DNA of 64,000 nt from DASRDR01 sp963812945 [NCBI: uncultured Candidatus Rokubacteria bacterium] (GCA_963812945.1 CAWEXD010000012.1:62001-126000); one strand, 5' to 3'; positions 49,048 through 59,153 are shown, numbered from the stretch's first letter. A program made the numbers and translations. Notes: generated by a model not told the origin, from the letters alone.

Positions 49048-49881
49048 ATGCCGAGATACGAGTCCCCGTACGACCCGACCACGATGCCCAGGGACCTGGA
49101 GCACGTTCGCTACGAGAAGAAGGGCCACGTCGCGTACGTGACGCTCAACCGTCCCGAGGCGCGGAACGCGCTGCATTCCTACGCCTACGTCGAGCTCAGG
49201 CGCTGCTGGCGGGACATGGGACTCGACCCCGACGTCTACGTCGGAATCGTGACCGGGGCCGGGCCGGCGTTCTGCGCCGGCCGGGACGTGAAGTTCCTCG
49301 CCACACACCAGGCGGAGGGCAAGCGCACGCCGCACGAGGACCCCAACAACCCCATGTACCACTGGGGTGGCGGCGGCCAGCCGAGCGACGTCAACCTGGA
49401 AAAGCCGCTCATCGCGGCCATCAACGGCTTCGCCGTGGGCGTCGGGCTCAGCCTGGCGCTCCAGTGCCAGCTGCGGGTGATGGCGGACGACGCCTGGATC
49501 GGCGACACGCACACCAAGGTCGGGCGCCTCGGCTCGGCGCACAACCTGTACGAATCGCTTCCGCGCGCCGCCGCCGCCTACCTCACGCTTTGCAACGGGC
49601 GGCTCTCCGCCGCGGAGTGCCTCCAGCAAGGCATCGTCAACCGGGTGGTGCCGAAGGCGCAGCTGATCCCCGTCGCCGAGGAGCTGGCCGACATGGTCTG
49701 CGAGGGCTCCCCGCGCGCCATCCAGGCGGCCGTCCGCCTCTATCGCCTGAGCGCGGCGTTCCCGGCCGCGCTGACCGCCTACGCGCGCCATCTCGACCAG
49801 GAGACCGCGGAAAGCGAGGACGGGGCCGAGGGCCCCCGGGCGTTCCGGGAGAAGCGCAAGCCGCGATGGACGGGGCGATAG
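49048..49881 (+). CDS. Enoyl-CoA hydratase/isomerase (crotonase) family protein
   Basis: 277 residues with the crotonase fold: VAYVTLNRPEARNALHSYAY, the first oxyanion segment GAGPAFCAGRDVKFLATHQA, the second KPLIAAINGFAVGVGLSLAL, then AECLQQGIVNRVVPKAQLIP. Members act on acyl-CoA thioesters. The usual catalytic glutamate positions are not clearly occupied, so the exact reaction is open. Its end overlaps the start of the acyl-CoA ligase by 16 bases, so both act in one pathway. The cluster is probably catabolic. Confidence 0.9.
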   Translation: MPRYESPYDPTTMPRDLEHVRYEKKGHVAYVTLNRPEARNALHSYAYVELRRCWRDMGLDPDVYVGIVTGAGPAFCAGRDVKFLATHQAEGKRTPHEDPNNPMYHWGGGGQPSDVNLEKPLIAAINGFAVGVGLSLALQCQLRVMADDAWIGDTHTKVGRLGSAHNLYESLPRAAAAYLTLCNGRLSAAECLQQGIVNRVVPKAQLIPVAEELADMVCEGSPRAIQAAVRLYRLSAAFPAALTAYARHLDQETAESEDGAEGPRAFREKRKPRWTGR

Positions 49882-51995
49882 CCGCGCCGTTCGGCGACCT
49901 GTCCCCTCTCCTCGCTCCACGGTCAGTGGCCGTCATCGGCGCCTCCGACCGCGAAGGGAACCTCGGCGGGCTGGCCGTCGGCTTCCTCCAGAAGTTCGGC
50001 TACGCGGGGTCGATCTGGCCGGTCAATGCCGGGCGCGACGTGGTCGGCACCCTGCCCTGCTATCCGAGCCTGGCCGCCCTGCCGGCCGTCCCCGATCAGG
50101 CGATCATCGCGGTTCCCGCGGAGTCCGTCGTCGCGGTCGTCAAGGACTGCATCGCCGCCCGGGTCCCGGCGGCCGTGGTCTGGGCGGGAGGATTCGCCGA
50201 GACCGGCGCCGAGGGCCGGGCGCGGCAGCAGGAGCTGGAGGACGTCTGCCGCGGCACGGGCATCAAGCTCTGCGGGCCGAACTGCATCGGCATCATCAAC
50301 ACCGCGATCGGCCTGACGGCGTCCTTCAGCTCCTTGATGACCGAGGTCGATCGCTTCATCCCGGGCGCCGTGTCGATCGTCAGCCAGAGCGGCGGCATCG
50401 CGGTGACGACCCACGCCCGGGCGCAGGAGCTCGGCTTCGGCTTCCACGTCACCGTGAGCTGCGGGAACGAAGCGGTCCTGGGCATCCCCGACTTCGTCCG
50501 CGCGCTCGTCCACGACGACGCCACGCGCGTCATCGCGGTCTACACCGAGGGCCTCTCCGATCCGGCGGGCTTTCTCGAGGCGCTGGCCGAAGCCCGCCGC
50601 TGCGGCAAGCCGGTCGTCGTGCTCAAGGGCGGCGCGACCGAGACGAGCGGCCGGGCGGCGCTGGCCCACACCGGCCGGCTGGTCGGCCTCGATCGCACCT
50701 ACGACGCGATCTTCCGGGAGGTCGCCGCGATCCGCGTGCACTCGTCGGAGGAGATGCTCGACGTGTGCCTCCAGCTGGCGTCGCTGCGCCCGGGTCAGCT
50801 GCCCGCCGGCAATCGCGTCCTGCTGACCTCGTTCGGCGGCGGCAGCGGCGTCCTCGGGACCGATCAGTGCGCGCGCGAGGGTCTCGAGGTGCCGCCGCTC
50901 GACCCGGACACGCGCCGGCAGGTCGCGCCTCTCCTGCCGTCGCTCGCCTCGTCCCTCAATCCGATCGACCTCACGCCGGGATCGATGACGAATCCCAGGC
51001 TCCGCGCCACGCTGCCCGAGGCCCTCGCCCTGCTGGCGAACGCGCCCGGCGTCGACCTGTGCGTCCTCCTGGCGTCCGGCTTCGGCCACCTCGCGCCGGC
51101 GGTGGCCACGATGCTCGAGGCGCTCCGAAGCCAGGCCGACAAGCCGCTCTGCGTCAGCTGGTTGTCGCCGCCGCCCGGGATCGCCGAGCGCTTCGCGGCG
51201 CGCGGCGTCAGGCTCTTCGACGAGCACGCCCGCGCCATCCGGGCGGCCGCCCATCTGGCCCGGCACGCCGGCGACATGCGCCATCGAATCCGGCACCGGC
51301 CGGATCTGGGGCGGGCCTTCCCCTGGAGCGACCTCGCGGCCCCCACGGCCGATCGCCAGGTCCTCCCCGAGCCCGTCGCGGCGCGCGTCCTCGAGGCTGC
51401 CGGCCTGCCGGTGGCCCGGGGCCGGCTGGCGACGGCGGTCGACGAGGCCGTCAGGGCCGCCCACGAGGTCGGGTTCCCGGTCGCCGTCAAGGGCATCTCC
51501 GCCGCGATCACTCACCGGGCCGCCGCCGGGCTGGTCGCCCTCGACGTCGACTCCCCGGAGGCCGTCGCCAGGATCGATCGGGCGCTCCGCGCTCGGGCCG
51601 CGAGCCTTGGCGTCACGCTGGACGGCACCTGGATCCAGCACATGGTGCCAGGCGGCGTGGAGCTCCTGGTCACCGCCTTCCGGGACAAGGAATGGGGCGT
51701 CATGGTGGGATGCGGCATGGGCGGCGGGGCGACCGAGCTCATCGACGACGTCGTCCTCGCGCGCGCGCCCCTGGACGCAGACGGCGCCTTCGACGTCCTG
51801 GGCCGGCTCCGGACCCTCGGCCGCCTGCCCGATCTCCTGACGCCCCGCCAGCGGGAGATGGCGGCCGACTTCGTCGCGCGCTTCTCGGCGCTGGTCGCCA
51901 CCGCGCCGTGGCCGAGCTTCACGTTCGAGGTCAATCCGCTCAAGGTCGGAGCCGAGCGCGTGACCGCCGTCGACGGGCTTCTCGTGATCGGCTGA
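49866..51995 (+). CDS. NDP-forming acyl-CoA ligase (acetate-CoA ligase type), fused subunits
   Basis: 709 residues in one chain. A CoA-binding Rossmann domain (LLAPRSVAVIGASDREGNLG) is followed by two CoA-ligase domains (GPNCIGIINTAIGLTASFSS; VSIVSQSGGIAVTTHARAQE with the SQSG loop; RVLLTSFGGGSGVLGTDQCA) and a C-terminal ATP-grasp domain (VLEAAGLPVARGRLATAVDE; FEVNPLKVGAERVTAVDGLL). The phosphorylated histidine region is in ALAHTGRLVG. It activates an organic acid to its CoA ester with ATP or GTP. The ATG at 49866 overlaps the crotonase gene. Together with the transporter downstream it would activate the imported acid. Confidence 0.9.
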   Translation: MDGAIAAPFGDLSPLLAPRSVAVIGASDREGNLGGLAVGFLQKFGYAGSIWPVNAGRDVVGTLPCYPSLAALPAVPDQAIIAVPAESVVAVVKDCIAARVPAAVVWAGGFAETGAEGRARQQELEDVCRGTGIKLCGPNCIGIINTAIGLTASFSSLMTEVDRFIPGAVSIVSQSGGIAVTTHARAQELGFGFHVTVSCGNEAVLGIPDFVRALVHDDATRVIAVYTEGLSDPAGFLEALAEARRCGKPVVVLKGGATETSGRAALAHTGRLVGLDRTYDAIFREVAAIRVHSSEEMLDVCLQLASLRPGQLPAGNRVLLTSFGGGSGVLGTDQCAREGLEVPPLDPDTRRQVAPLLPSLASSLNPIDLTPGSMTNPRLRATLPEALALLANAPGVDLCVLLASGFGHLAPAVATMLEALRSQADKPLCVSWLSPPPGIAERFAARGVRLFDEHARAIRAAAHLARHAGDMRHRIRHRPDLGRAFPWSDLAAPTADRQVLPEPVAARVLEAAGLPVARGRLATAVDEAVRAAHEVGFPVAVKGISAAITHRAAAGLVALDVDSPEAVARIDRALRARAASLGVTLDGTWIQHMVPGGVELLVTAFRDKEWGVMVGCGMGGGATELIDDVVLARAPLDADGAFDVLGRLRTLGRLPDLLTPRQREMAADFVARFSALVATAPWPSFTFEVNPLKVGAERVTAVDGLLVIG

Positions 51996-52088
51996 CGCGC
52001 CGGACGCTTGCAAAGCCTGGCGCTTTTTGAAACGATGGGGCCCCAGTCGGCTCCGCACGGCCCGCCCTCGAGAACCGGGAGGAACGCG

Positions 52089-53078
52089 ATGAAGCTCCGG
52101 CACAGTCTGTCGAAGGCTGCGCTCGCCCTGGCGCTGGGGCTGGCGCTCGCCGCCGTCACCAGCGAGACCTCCGCCCAGGACTTTCCGGTCAAGGGCAAGC
52201 CGATCACCCTCGTCGTGCCCTACGCCGCGGGCGGCGTGACCGACGTCACCGCGCGGCTGATGGCCGCGGGGCTGGAGAAGGAGCTCGGCGCCACGGTCCA
52301 GGTCGCCAACAAGCCGGGCGCGGCGTCCCAACTCGCGCTGACCGAGCTCACGCGCGCGACGCCCGACGGGTACACGCTCTCCTACGCGGTCCTGCCGACC
52401 GTGACCACCCACTACCTCGATCCGACGCGGGCGGCGGTCTACACGCGCGCGAACTTCCAGCCCATTGCGATGCACCACCTGACCTGGATGATGCTCGCGG
52501 TCAAGACCGACAGCCCGTACAAGACGCTCAAGGAGCTGGTCGAGGCCGCCCGCGCCAAGCCGGAGGGCATCCGGATCAGCGACAGCGGGCTGATGGCGGT
52601 CCCGCACACCCAGGTGGTGATGCTGGAGCTCGTCACCGGCGTCCGCTTCGCCTCGGTGCACTTCACCGGCGGCGCGCCCTCGGTCACCGCGCTCCTCGGC
52701 GGCCACGTGGAGGCGCTCGCCGGCTCGACCGCGGATTCGCTCGCGCACAAGAAGACCGGCCAGTTCCGCGTGCTCGGGGTCGCGGCCGAGCAGCCGGATC
52801 CCTCGATGCCGGACGTGCCGACCATGAAGTCCCTGGGCTACGACGTCGTCGCCGCGTCGGCCGCGGGCATCCTGGCGCCCGCCGGGACGCCGAAGCCGGT
52901 CGTGGACAAGCTCACCCGTGCGATGAAGGCCGTGATCGAGAGCCCGGAGCACCAGACCAAGATGAAGGAGCTCGGCATCGGCACGTTCTACCAGGACCCC
53001 GAGGGGTACACGAAGTACTGGATCGATACCGAGACCCGGATGCGCCCGCTGATGGAGAAGGTGAGCCAGCAGAAGTAG
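52089..53078 (+). CDS. tctC: Tripartite tricarboxylate transporter, periplasmic binding protein
   Basis: The ATG at 52089 follows GGGAGG. A signal peptide (LSKAALALALGLALAAVTSE) is followed by the TctC/Bug fold: KPITLVVPYAAGGVTDVTAR, RATPDGYTLSYAVLPTVTTH and FASVHFTGGAPSVTALLGGH. The family binds carboxylic acids, tricarboxylates or aromatic acids. Substrate cannot be read from sequence. The TctB and TctA genes follow directly. Confidence 0.95.
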   Translation: MKLRHSLSKAALALALGLALAAVTSETSAQDFPVKGKPITLVVPYAAGGVTDVTARLMAAGLEKELGATVQVANKPGAASQLALTELTRATPDGYTLSYAVLPTVTTHYLDPTRAAVYTRANFQPIAMHHLTWMMLAVKTDSPYKTLKELVEAARAKPEGIRISDSGLMAVPHTQVVMLELVTGVRFASVHFTGGAPSVTALLGGHVEALAGSTADSLAHKKTGQFRVLGVAAEQPDPSMPDVPTMKSLGYDVVAASAAGILAPAGTPKPVVDKLTRAMKAVIESPEHQTKMKELGIGTFYQDPEGYTKYWIDTETRMRPLMEKVSQQK

Positions 53079-53129
53079 GCCGTTCCCCCGCTGGCCACGC
53101 CACCGGGTGCCGGCCGGGGAGGGTCCGTC

Positions 53130-53594
53130 ATGGTGCCAGCGCGGCGCACCTACCAGCTGAGCGGGCTTGCCGCGCTGCTGGTCGCCGTCGTGCTCGGGTA
53201 TCAGGCGGCCGGCCTCACCTACTACACGCGGATCGGGCCGGGCCCCGGGTTCTTCGCCCGGTGGCTGTGCGGCGTCCTCGCGCTCCTGGCCCTCGTGGTG
53301 ATCGCGCGCGCGACCTGGAGCAAGGACGCCGGGGCGCCCATTCCCCTGCCCGATCGGCAAGCGGCCCGGCGGATCCTCGCCGTCGTCGCCGCGCTCATCG
53401 CGGTGGCGGCGCTCACGACGACGCTCGGGTTCCGCCTGACGATGATGGCCTTCTACCTGGCAGTCATCGCCGTGCTCGGCCGCTGGCGCTGGATCGAGAC
53501 CCCGGTGCTCGCTCTCCTCGGAAGCTTCGTGACCTTCTACCTGTTCGTGGAGTGGCTCAAGCTGCCGCTCCCGGTGGGCATCTTCGGGTTCTAG
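53130..53594 (+). CDS. tctB: Tripartite tricarboxylate transporter, small membrane subunit
   Basis: 154 residues with four predicted helices (GLAALLVAVVLGYQAAGLTY; WLCGVLALLALVVIARATWS; ILAVVAALIAVAALTTTLGF; FYLAVIAVLGRWRWIETPVL). The IGPGPGFFA loop is typical of TctB. It has GGGGAGG before its ATG and ends 3 bases before tctA. Confidence 0.92.
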   Translation: MVPARRTYQLSGLAALLVAVVLGYQAAGLTYYTRIGPGPGFFARWLCGVLALLALVVIARATWSKDAGAPIPLPDRQAARRILAVVAALIAVAALTTTLGFRLTMMAFYLAVIAVLGRWRWIETPVLALLGSFVTFYLFVEWLKLPLPVGIFGF

Positions 53595-53597
53595 GCG

Positions 53598-55097
53598 GTG
53601 GAGAGCCTGGGGTTCCTGCTGGGCGGCTTCGCGACCGCGCTCCAGCCCGTCAACCTGCTCTTCGCCCTCGCCGGCTGCCTCCTGGGAACGCTGATCGGGA
53701 TCCTGCCGGGGATCGGCCCGGTGGCCGGCACCGCGCTGCTGCTGCCCGTGACCTTCGGCCTGCCGCCGACCGCCGGCATCATCATGCTGGCGGCGATCTA
53801 CTACGGCGCCATGTACGGCGGCACGCTGACCTCGGTGCTGGTCAACGTGCCCGGCGAGGCGGCCTCGGCGATCACGTGCCTCGACGGCTACGAGATGGCG
53901 CGCCAGGGCCGCGCGGGCCCCGCGCTCACGATCGCCGCGCTCGGGTCCTTCGTCGGCGGCATGGTGGCGACCCTGGGGCTGGTGCTGCTCGCCGTGCCCC
54001 TCACCCGCCTCGCGCTCAAGTTCGGCCCGCCGGAGTTCTTCGCGCTGATGCTGGTCGGCCTGTCCCTGGTCACCGGCCTCGCCGGGCGCTCGGTCCTGCT
54101 GGCGCTGACCTCGGCGGTGGTGGGCCTCCTGATCGCCATGGTCGGCATCGACCCCGTCGCCGGCGCGCCGCGCTTCATCTTCGGCCGCCTCGAGCTGATG
54201 TCGGGCATCAACGTCGTCATCGTGGCGATGGGCCTCTTCGGCGTGGGCGAGATCCTGCTCAGCGTGGACCGCGAGGTCGCGATGAAGCCGATCGGCGCGC
54301 GGCTGCGCGACCTGTTCCTCGGCGCCGAGGACGCCCGCCGCTCCGTCATGCCGGTGGCGCGCGGGACCGCGATCGGGTTCTTCCTCGGCCTCATCCCCGG
54401 CGTGGGCGCCGTCGTTCCCACCGTGATGTCCTACGTCGCCGAGAAGCGGATGTCGAAGACGCCCGAGCGGTTCGGGACCGGCATGATCGAGGGCGTGGCG
54501 GGCCCGGAGACCGCCAACAACGCCTACGCCACCGCGGCGCTCATCCCGCTCTTCACGCTGGGCATTCCCGGGTCGCCGACCGCGGCCATCATCATGGGCG
54601 CCTTCATGATGAAAGGCCTCATCCCCGGCCCCTTCCTGTTCCGCGACCACGCCGAGGTCGCGTGGGGCGTGATCGCCAGCCTGTGCGTGGGCAACGTCAT
54701 GCTGCTGGTGCTGAACCTGCCGCTCATCCCCCTCTGGGTGAAACTCTTGCGGATCCCGCGGCCGATCCTCTACGCGTTCATCCTGGGGTTCTGCGTGATC
54801 GGCGCCTACAGCATCAGCGGCCAGATGTTCGACGTGGGGCTCATGGTGGCCTTCGGCGTCATGGGCTACCTCTTCAAGAAGCTCGACGTGCCGCTGGCCC
54901 CCTTGATCCTGACGCTCATCCTCGGCCCCCTGATGGAGCAGTCGCTGCGCCAGTCGCTCGAGATCTCGCGGGGCGATTTCTCGATCTTCGTCAGCCGGCC
55001 GATCTCGCTGACGTTGATCGTCATCGCCGGCCTCTTCACCATCGCCTCGACCATGCGGATCGCGGCCCGCGTCCGCGGGGCCGACTCGGAGGTCTGA
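53598..55097 (+). CDS. tctA: Tripartite tricarboxylate transporter, large membrane subunit
   Basis: 499 residues, GTG start 4 bases after the tctB stop. TctA signatures are [40 protein letters not shown] (with the GG-T-S motif) and [20 protein letters not shown]. About twelve hydrophobic helices. It forms the permease with TctB and works with the binding protein by a cation gradient. Confidence 0.95.
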   Translation: MESLGFLLGGFATALQPVNLLFALAGCLLGTLIGILPGIGPVAGTALLLPVTFGLPPTAGIIMLAAIYYGAMYGGTLTSVLVNVPGEAASAITCLDGYEMARQGRAGPALTIAALGSFVGGMVATLGLVLLAVPLTRLALKFGPPEFFALMLVGLSLVTGLAGRSVLLALTSAVVGLLIAMVGIDPVAGAPRFIFGRLELMSGINVVIVAMGLFGVGEILLSVDREVAMKPIGARLRDLFLGAEDARRSVMPVARGTAIGFFLGLIPGVGAVVPTVMSYVAEKRMSKTPERFGTGMIEGVAGPETANNAYATAALIPLFTLGIPGSPTAAIIMGAFMMKGLIPGPFLFRDHAEVAWGVIASLCVGNVMLLVLNLPLIPLWVKLLRIPRPILYAFILGFCVIGAYSISGQMFDVGLMVAFGVMGYLFKKLDVPLAPLILTLILGPLMEQSLRQSLEISRGDFSIFVSRPISLTLIVIAGLFTIASTMRIAARVRGADSEV

Positions 55098-55189
55098 TCC
55101 GGCGCTGCCCGCCCCCGGCGGTGCGGTATGATATCGGCCGGGAAGCGGACGACCCCGACGCGCCGAACCACGGAGGGAGACCAGAGCCG

Positions 55190-56050
55190 ATGCGATACGA
55201 AGCCCCGGAGTCGCTCGAGGGGGCCGTGGCCCTGCTGGCGGGAGCCAAGGGCGAGGCGAGAGTGCTGGCGGGAGGGACCGACCTCCTCGTCCAGCTGCGC
55301 GCCGACGTGCTCGACCCCGAGCTGATCGTCGACATCAAGCGGATCCGGGAAACCCGGACCGTCACCGAGGAGAAGGGCGGCTGGCGGATCGGCGCCGCGG
55401 TGACCGGAGCGGAGCTGAAGGAACACCCCCGCCTGAAGCAGGCGTGGCCAGGAGTCGTCGAGGCCGCCAACCTGATCGGCTCCACCCAGATCCAGGGCCG
55501 CGCCACGCTGGGCGGCAACCTCTGCAACGGCTCGCCGGCCGCCGACAGCGTGCCGGCGCTGATCGCGGCCGGCGCGGTCGCGACCCTGGTCGGACCCAAG
55601 GGCCGGCGCGACCTCCCGGTCGAGGACGTCATGCTGGGCCCCCGCAAGCTGGCGCTCACCAAGGGCGAAATCGTCGTGTCGTTCCTCTTGCCGCCGCGCC
55701 CGCCGCGCGCCGGCGATGCCTACCTGCGCTTCATCCCGCGGACGGAGATGGACATCGCGGTGGTGGGCGCCGGGGTCAGCCTGAGCCTCGACGCGGGCGG
55801 GACCATCACGGCCGCGCGGGTGAGCCTGGGGGCTGTGGCAGCCCGGGTGCTGCTCGTGACGGAGGCCGCCCAGGCCCTCATCGGGACCCGGCTGGACAAG
55901 GCCGCGCAGGATCGGCTCGAGGCGGCCGCCCGGGCGGCCTGCCGGCCGATCGACGACAAGCGCGGCACCATCGAGTTCCGCATCGACGTGGCGGCCGTGC
56001 TGGCCCGGCGGACCGCCCTGATCGCGCTGGACCGAGCGAGGACGCGCTGA
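55190..56050 (+). CDS. Molybdenum hydroxylase FAD subunit (CoxM/XdhB type)
   Basis: 286 residues. FAD-binding pieces are EARVLAGGTDLLVQLRADVL, the variable AGGTDL loop, LIGSTQIQGRATLGGNLCNG (the TLGGN motif) and the C-terminal CO dehydrogenase flavoprotein domain (YLRFIPRTEMDIAVVGAGVS). It passes electrons from the 2Fe-2S subunit to an acceptor. The stop TGA overlaps the ATG of the small subunit (TGATG). An earlier in-frame start lacks support. Confidence 0.93.
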   Translation: MRYEAPESLEGAVALLAGAKGEARVLAGGTDLLVQLRADVLDPELIVDIKRIRETRTVTEEKGGWRIGAAVTGAELKEHPRLKQAWPGVVEAANLIGSTQIQGRATLGGNLCNGSPAADSVPALIAAGAVATLVGPKGRRDLPVEDVMLGPRKLALTKGEIVVSFLLPPRPPRAGDAYLRFIPRTEMDIAVVGAGVSLSLDAGGTITAARVSLGAVAARVLLVTEAAQALIGTRLDKAAQDRLEAAARAACRPIDDKRGTIEFRIDVAAVLARRTALIALDRARTR

Positions 56051-56526
56051 TGGCCAAGCACCACATCGAAGCGACGGTAAACGGGGACGCGGTCGAGTTC
56101 CTCTGCGAGACCGAGGACACGCTGCTCGACGTGCTCCGCGACACACTGAGCCTGACCGGCAGCAAGGAAGGCTGCGCCTCCGGCGACTGCGGCGCCTGCA
56201 GCGTCATGCTCGACGGGCGGCTGGTCTGCTCCTGCCTCGTGCTGGGGTGCGAGGTCGGCGGGCGCCAGGTGGACACGATCGAGGGCGTGGCGAAGGGGGA
56301 GACGCTGCATCCGCTCCAGCAGAAGTTCCTGGAGCACGCCGCGCTCCAGTGCGGGATCTGCACGCCCGGCTTCATCGTGGCCGGCAAGGCGCTCCTCGAG
56401 CGGAATCCCGACCCGACGGACACCGAGATCCGCTACTGGCTGGCCGGCAACCTGTGTCGGTGCACCGGGTACGACAAGATTGTCACCGCGGTGAAGGACG
56501 CTGCCGTCGCGATGAGAAAGGGTTAG
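56050..56526 (+). CDS. Molybdenum hydroxylase 2Fe-2S subunit (CoxS/XdhC type)
   Basis: 158 residues. The plant-type cluster has SKEGCASGDCGACSVMLDGR with a fourth cysteine in LVCSCLVLG. The second cluster has LQCGICTPGFIVAGKALLER and GNLCRCTGYDKIV. Both clusters are complete. It relays electrons from the molybdenum centre to FAD. Confidence 0.96.
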   Translation: MAKHHIEATVNGDAVEFLCETEDTLLDVLRDTLSLTGSKEGCASGDCGACSVMLDGRLVCSCLVLGCEVGGRQVDTIEGVAKGETLHPLQQKFLEHAALQCGICTPGFIVAGKALLERNPDPTDTEIRYWLAGNLCRCTGYDKIVTAVKDAAVAMRKG

Positions 56527-56530
56527 CCAC

Positions 56531-58831
56531 ATGACCGAGACCGGGAAGAACGGGACGAACGGCACGAACGGGCAGGGCTACGTCGGCACGCGCACGATCC
56601 GCCCGGACGGGGTGGACAAGGTCACCGGGCGCGCCCGCTTCGGCGCCGACTTCAACCTGCCGGGCCAGCTCATCGGGCGCGTGCTCCGGAGCCCCCACCC
56701 GCACGCCCGCATCCTGTCGATCGACACGTCGAAGGCGGAAGCGCTGCCCGGCGTGAAGGCCGTCGTCACCCGCGACGACTTCGGCGACCAGCCGTCGGAG
56801 TTCATCCCGGCCGGCGAGATGATGATGAACTACAAGGACGTGGTCCGGAACGTGATGGCCCGCGAGAAGGTGCTCTACGAGGGCCACGCGGTGGCCGCCG
56901 TCGCCGCGACCAGCGCGGCCGCCGCCCGGCGCGCCCTCAAGCTCATCGACGTCCGGTACGAGGTGCTCCCGCACGTCATCGACGTGGTGGAGGCGATGCG
57001 GCCGGACGCCCCCCTGCTGCACGACGACCTGTTCACCGTCGGCGTCGAGCCCAAGCCGGACAAGCCGTCCAACGTCGCCAAGCGGGTCGAGATCGTTCTC
57101 GGCGACGTCGAGGCCGGCTTCAGGAGCGCCGACATCGTCGTCGAGCGCGAGTTCAGGACCGCGCCGGTCCACCAGGGGTACATCGAGCCCCACGCCGCCC
57201 TGGCCAGCGTGTCGGAGGACGGCTCGACCGAGCTCTGGTGCTGCACCCAGGGGCACTTCATCGTCCGCGCACACTGCGCGCGGCTGCTCGGGCTGGACAT
57301 CGCCAAGGTCCGCGTCACCGCCACCGAGATCGGCGGCGGCTTCGGCGGCAAGACGGTCGTGTACCTGGAGCCCCTGGCCATCGCGCTCTCCCGCAAGGCC
57401 AAGCGCCCGGTGAAGATGGTCATGTCGCGCGAGGAGGTCTTCAAGGCCTCCGGGCCGACCTCGGGCGCCGTCGTCCGCGTCAAGATGGGCGCCACCAAGG
57501 ACGGGAAGTTCGTGGCCGGCTTCGCCGAGCTCAAGTACCAGGCGGGCGCCTTCCAGGGCTCGCCCGTGCAGCCGGGGGTCTTCTGCGCCTACGCGCCGTA
57601 CGACATCGAGAACGTCAAGGTCATCGGCTACGACGTGGTCTCGAACCGCCCGAAGGTCGCGGCTTACCGCGCCCCGGGCGCGCCGATCTCCGAGTTCGCG
57701 GTCGAGAGCGTCGTCGACGAGATCGCCAAGAAGCTCGGGCTCGATCCGATCGAGCTGCGCATGATGAACGCGGCCCGCGAGGGGACGAAGGCGGCCTACG
57801 GGCCGAAGTTCGGGCCGATCGGGCTGGAGGAGACGCTCAACTCGATCAAGAAGACCGAGCACTGGAACACGCCTCTCCGGAAGTGGCAGGGCCGCGGCGT
57901 CGCTTCGGGCTTCTGGTTCAACATCGGCGGCGAGACGTGCGCGTCCTTGACGATCAACGAGGACGGCACCGTGTCGCTGATGGCGGGCACGCCGGACATC
58001 GGCGGGCTGCGCGCCGCGCTCACCAACGTGGCGGCCGACGAGCTCGGCATCCCCTACGAGAAGGTGCGCGCGATCATCGGGGACACCGGCTCCCTCGGCT
58101 TCACGTTCCTCACCGGTGGCAGCCGCTCGGCCTTCTCCGGGTCGATGGCCATCGTCGAGGCGGCGAAGCAGATCAAGGCCGAGCTCTGCGCGCGCGCCTG
58201 CAAGCTCTGGGAGGCCAAGCCTGAGCAGGTCGAGTTCTCCGGCGGCCACGTACGGCCGCTCGGCGCGCTGGCGGAGAAGGTGAAGCCGATGTCCATCGCC
58301 GACTTCGCCAGGATCGCCGGCAAGACCGGCGGCCCGATCGGCGGGTACGGCCGCATCAACGCCCAGGGCGCGGGCCCGAGCCTGGGCACGCACCTCGTCG
58401 ACCTCGAGGTCGATCCGGAGACCGGCCGCGTCACCATCCTGAGGTATACGGTGGCGCAGGACGCCGGGCGGGCGCTCCACCCGGCGTACGTCGAGGGGCA
58501 GTTCCAGGGCGGCGCCGTCCAGGGCATCGGCTGGGCGCTCAACGAGGAGTACGTCTACGGCGCCGACGGCAAGCTCCAGAACGCGGGGTTCCTCGACTAC
58601 CGCATGCCGGTGGCCTCGGACGTGCCGATGATCGACGCGATCCTGGTCGAGGTCGGGAACCCGAAGCATCCGTACGGCGTGCGCGGGGTCGGCGAGACGC
58701 CGATCATCCCGCCGCTCGGCGCCATCGCCAACGCCATGGAGCAGGCCACCGGCATCCGCTTCACCGAGCTGCCGATGTCGCCGCCCAAGGTGCTCAAGGC
58801 GCTCAAGGAGAAGGGTCTGAACAAGGCCTAG
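56531..58831 (+). CDS. Molybdenum hydroxylase large (molybdopterin) subunit, xanthine-dehydrogenase type
   Basis: 766 residues beginning with a short low-complexity Asn-Gly-Thr stretch (NGTNGTNG). Cofactor-binding pieces are IRPDGVDKVTGRARFGADFN, EIGGGFGGKTVVYLEPLAIA (the GGGFGGK pterin loop), KVAAYRAPGAPISEFAVESV and the C-terminal GVRGVGETPIIPPLGAIANA with the catalytic glutamate of this family. The AYRCSFR loop of true CO dehydrogenase is absent, so the enzyme hydroxylates an organic compound, possibly an aromatic or heterocyclic acid taken up by the Tct system. The substrate is not known. Confidence 0.93.
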   Translation: MTETGKNGTNGTNGQGYVGTRTIRPDGVDKVTGRARFGADFNLPGQLIGRVLRSPHPHARILSIDTSKAEALPGVKAVVTRDDFGDQPSEFIPAGEMMMNYKDVVRNVMAREKVLYEGHAVAAVAATSAAAARRALKLIDVRYEVLPHVIDVVEAMRPDAPLLHDDLFTVGVEPKPDKPSNVAKRVEIVLGDVEAGFRSADIVVEREFRTAPVHQGYIEPHAALASVSEDGSTELWCCTQGHFIVRAHCARLLGLDIAKVRVTATEIGGGFGGKTVVYLEPLAIALSRKAKRPVKMVMSREEVFKASGPTSGAVVRVKMGATKDGKFVAGFAELKYQAGAFQGSPVQPGVFCAYAPYDIENVKVIGYDVVSNRPKVAAYRAPGAPISEFAVESVVDEIAKKLGLDPIELRMMNAAREGTKAAYGPKFGPIGLEETLNSIKKTEHWNTPLRKWQGRGVASGFWFNIGGETCASLTINEDGTVSLMAGTPDIGGLRAALTNVAADELGIPYEKVRAIIGDTGSLGFTFLTGGSRSAFSGSMAIVEAAKQIKAELCARACKLWEAKPEQVEFSGGHVRPLGALAEKVKPMSIADFARIAGKTGGPIGGYGRINAQGAGPSLGTHLVDLEVDPETGRVTILRYTVAQDAGRALHPAYVEGQFQGGAVQGIGWALNEEYVYGADGKLQNAGFLDYRMPVASDVPMIDAILVEVGNPKHPYGVRGVGETPIIPPLGAIANAMEQATGIRFTELPMSPPKVLKALKEKGLNKA

Positions 58832-58839
58832 TCCCGCGC

Positions 58840-59085
58840 ATGGCGCGCGTGGTGCTGGTCGGCAACCTCGCGCAGATCACGGGCGGCGTCGCCGAGTTCC
58901 AGCTCTCGGCGACGACCGTCCAACAGCTCTTCCGGCAGCTAACGGCGCTGCACCCGGCGATCGCGCCCCATCTCGAGAGCGGCATCGCCGTGTCCATCGA
59001 CGGCCAGATCTTCCAGGACGCCCTCTTCGAGCCCATCGGCGCCGACAGCGAGGTCTTCCTCCTCCCGCAGATCGCGGGCGGCTGA
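58840..59085 (+). CDS. ThiS/MoaD-like ubiquitin-fold protein, 81 aa
   Basis: The protein ends in QIAGG, the C-terminal Gly-Gly that is thiocarboxylated in sulfur carriers, and has the beta-grasp pattern (VVLVGNLAQITGGVAEFQLS; GIAVSIDGQIFQDALFEPIG; SEVFLLPQIAGG). It starts 8 bases after the large subunit. A role as sulfur carrier for the molybdenum cofactor of the hydroxylase, or a regulatory ubiquitin-like protein, is inferred. No MoeB/ThiF activating enzyme is nearby. Confidence 0.85.
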   Translation: MARVVLVGNLAQITGGVAEFQLSATTVQQLFRQLTALHPAIAPHLESGIAVSIDGQIFQDALFEPIGADSEVFLLPQIAGG

Positions 59086-59153
59086 GCAAGAGCTCCCGGG
59101 GCGGACGGCGGCTCCCCACCGGAATCGAGTCGGAGAGGCTCGCCGATCGGACC

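Noticed and set aside
46816-49920. Minus-strand open frame of 1034 codons
   Set aside because: It shadows the MscS-type and crotonase genes and shows no domain structure.
49923-54650. Minus-strand open frame of 1575 codons
   Set aside because: It is the antisense of the acyl-CoA ligase and Tct genes. Long empty frames are expected at this GC content and the protein is low-complexity Arg/Gly/Asp-rich.
56483-58669. Minus-strand open frame of 728 codons
   Set aside because: It is antisense to the molybdenum hydroxylase large subunit, which has clear cofactor motifs.
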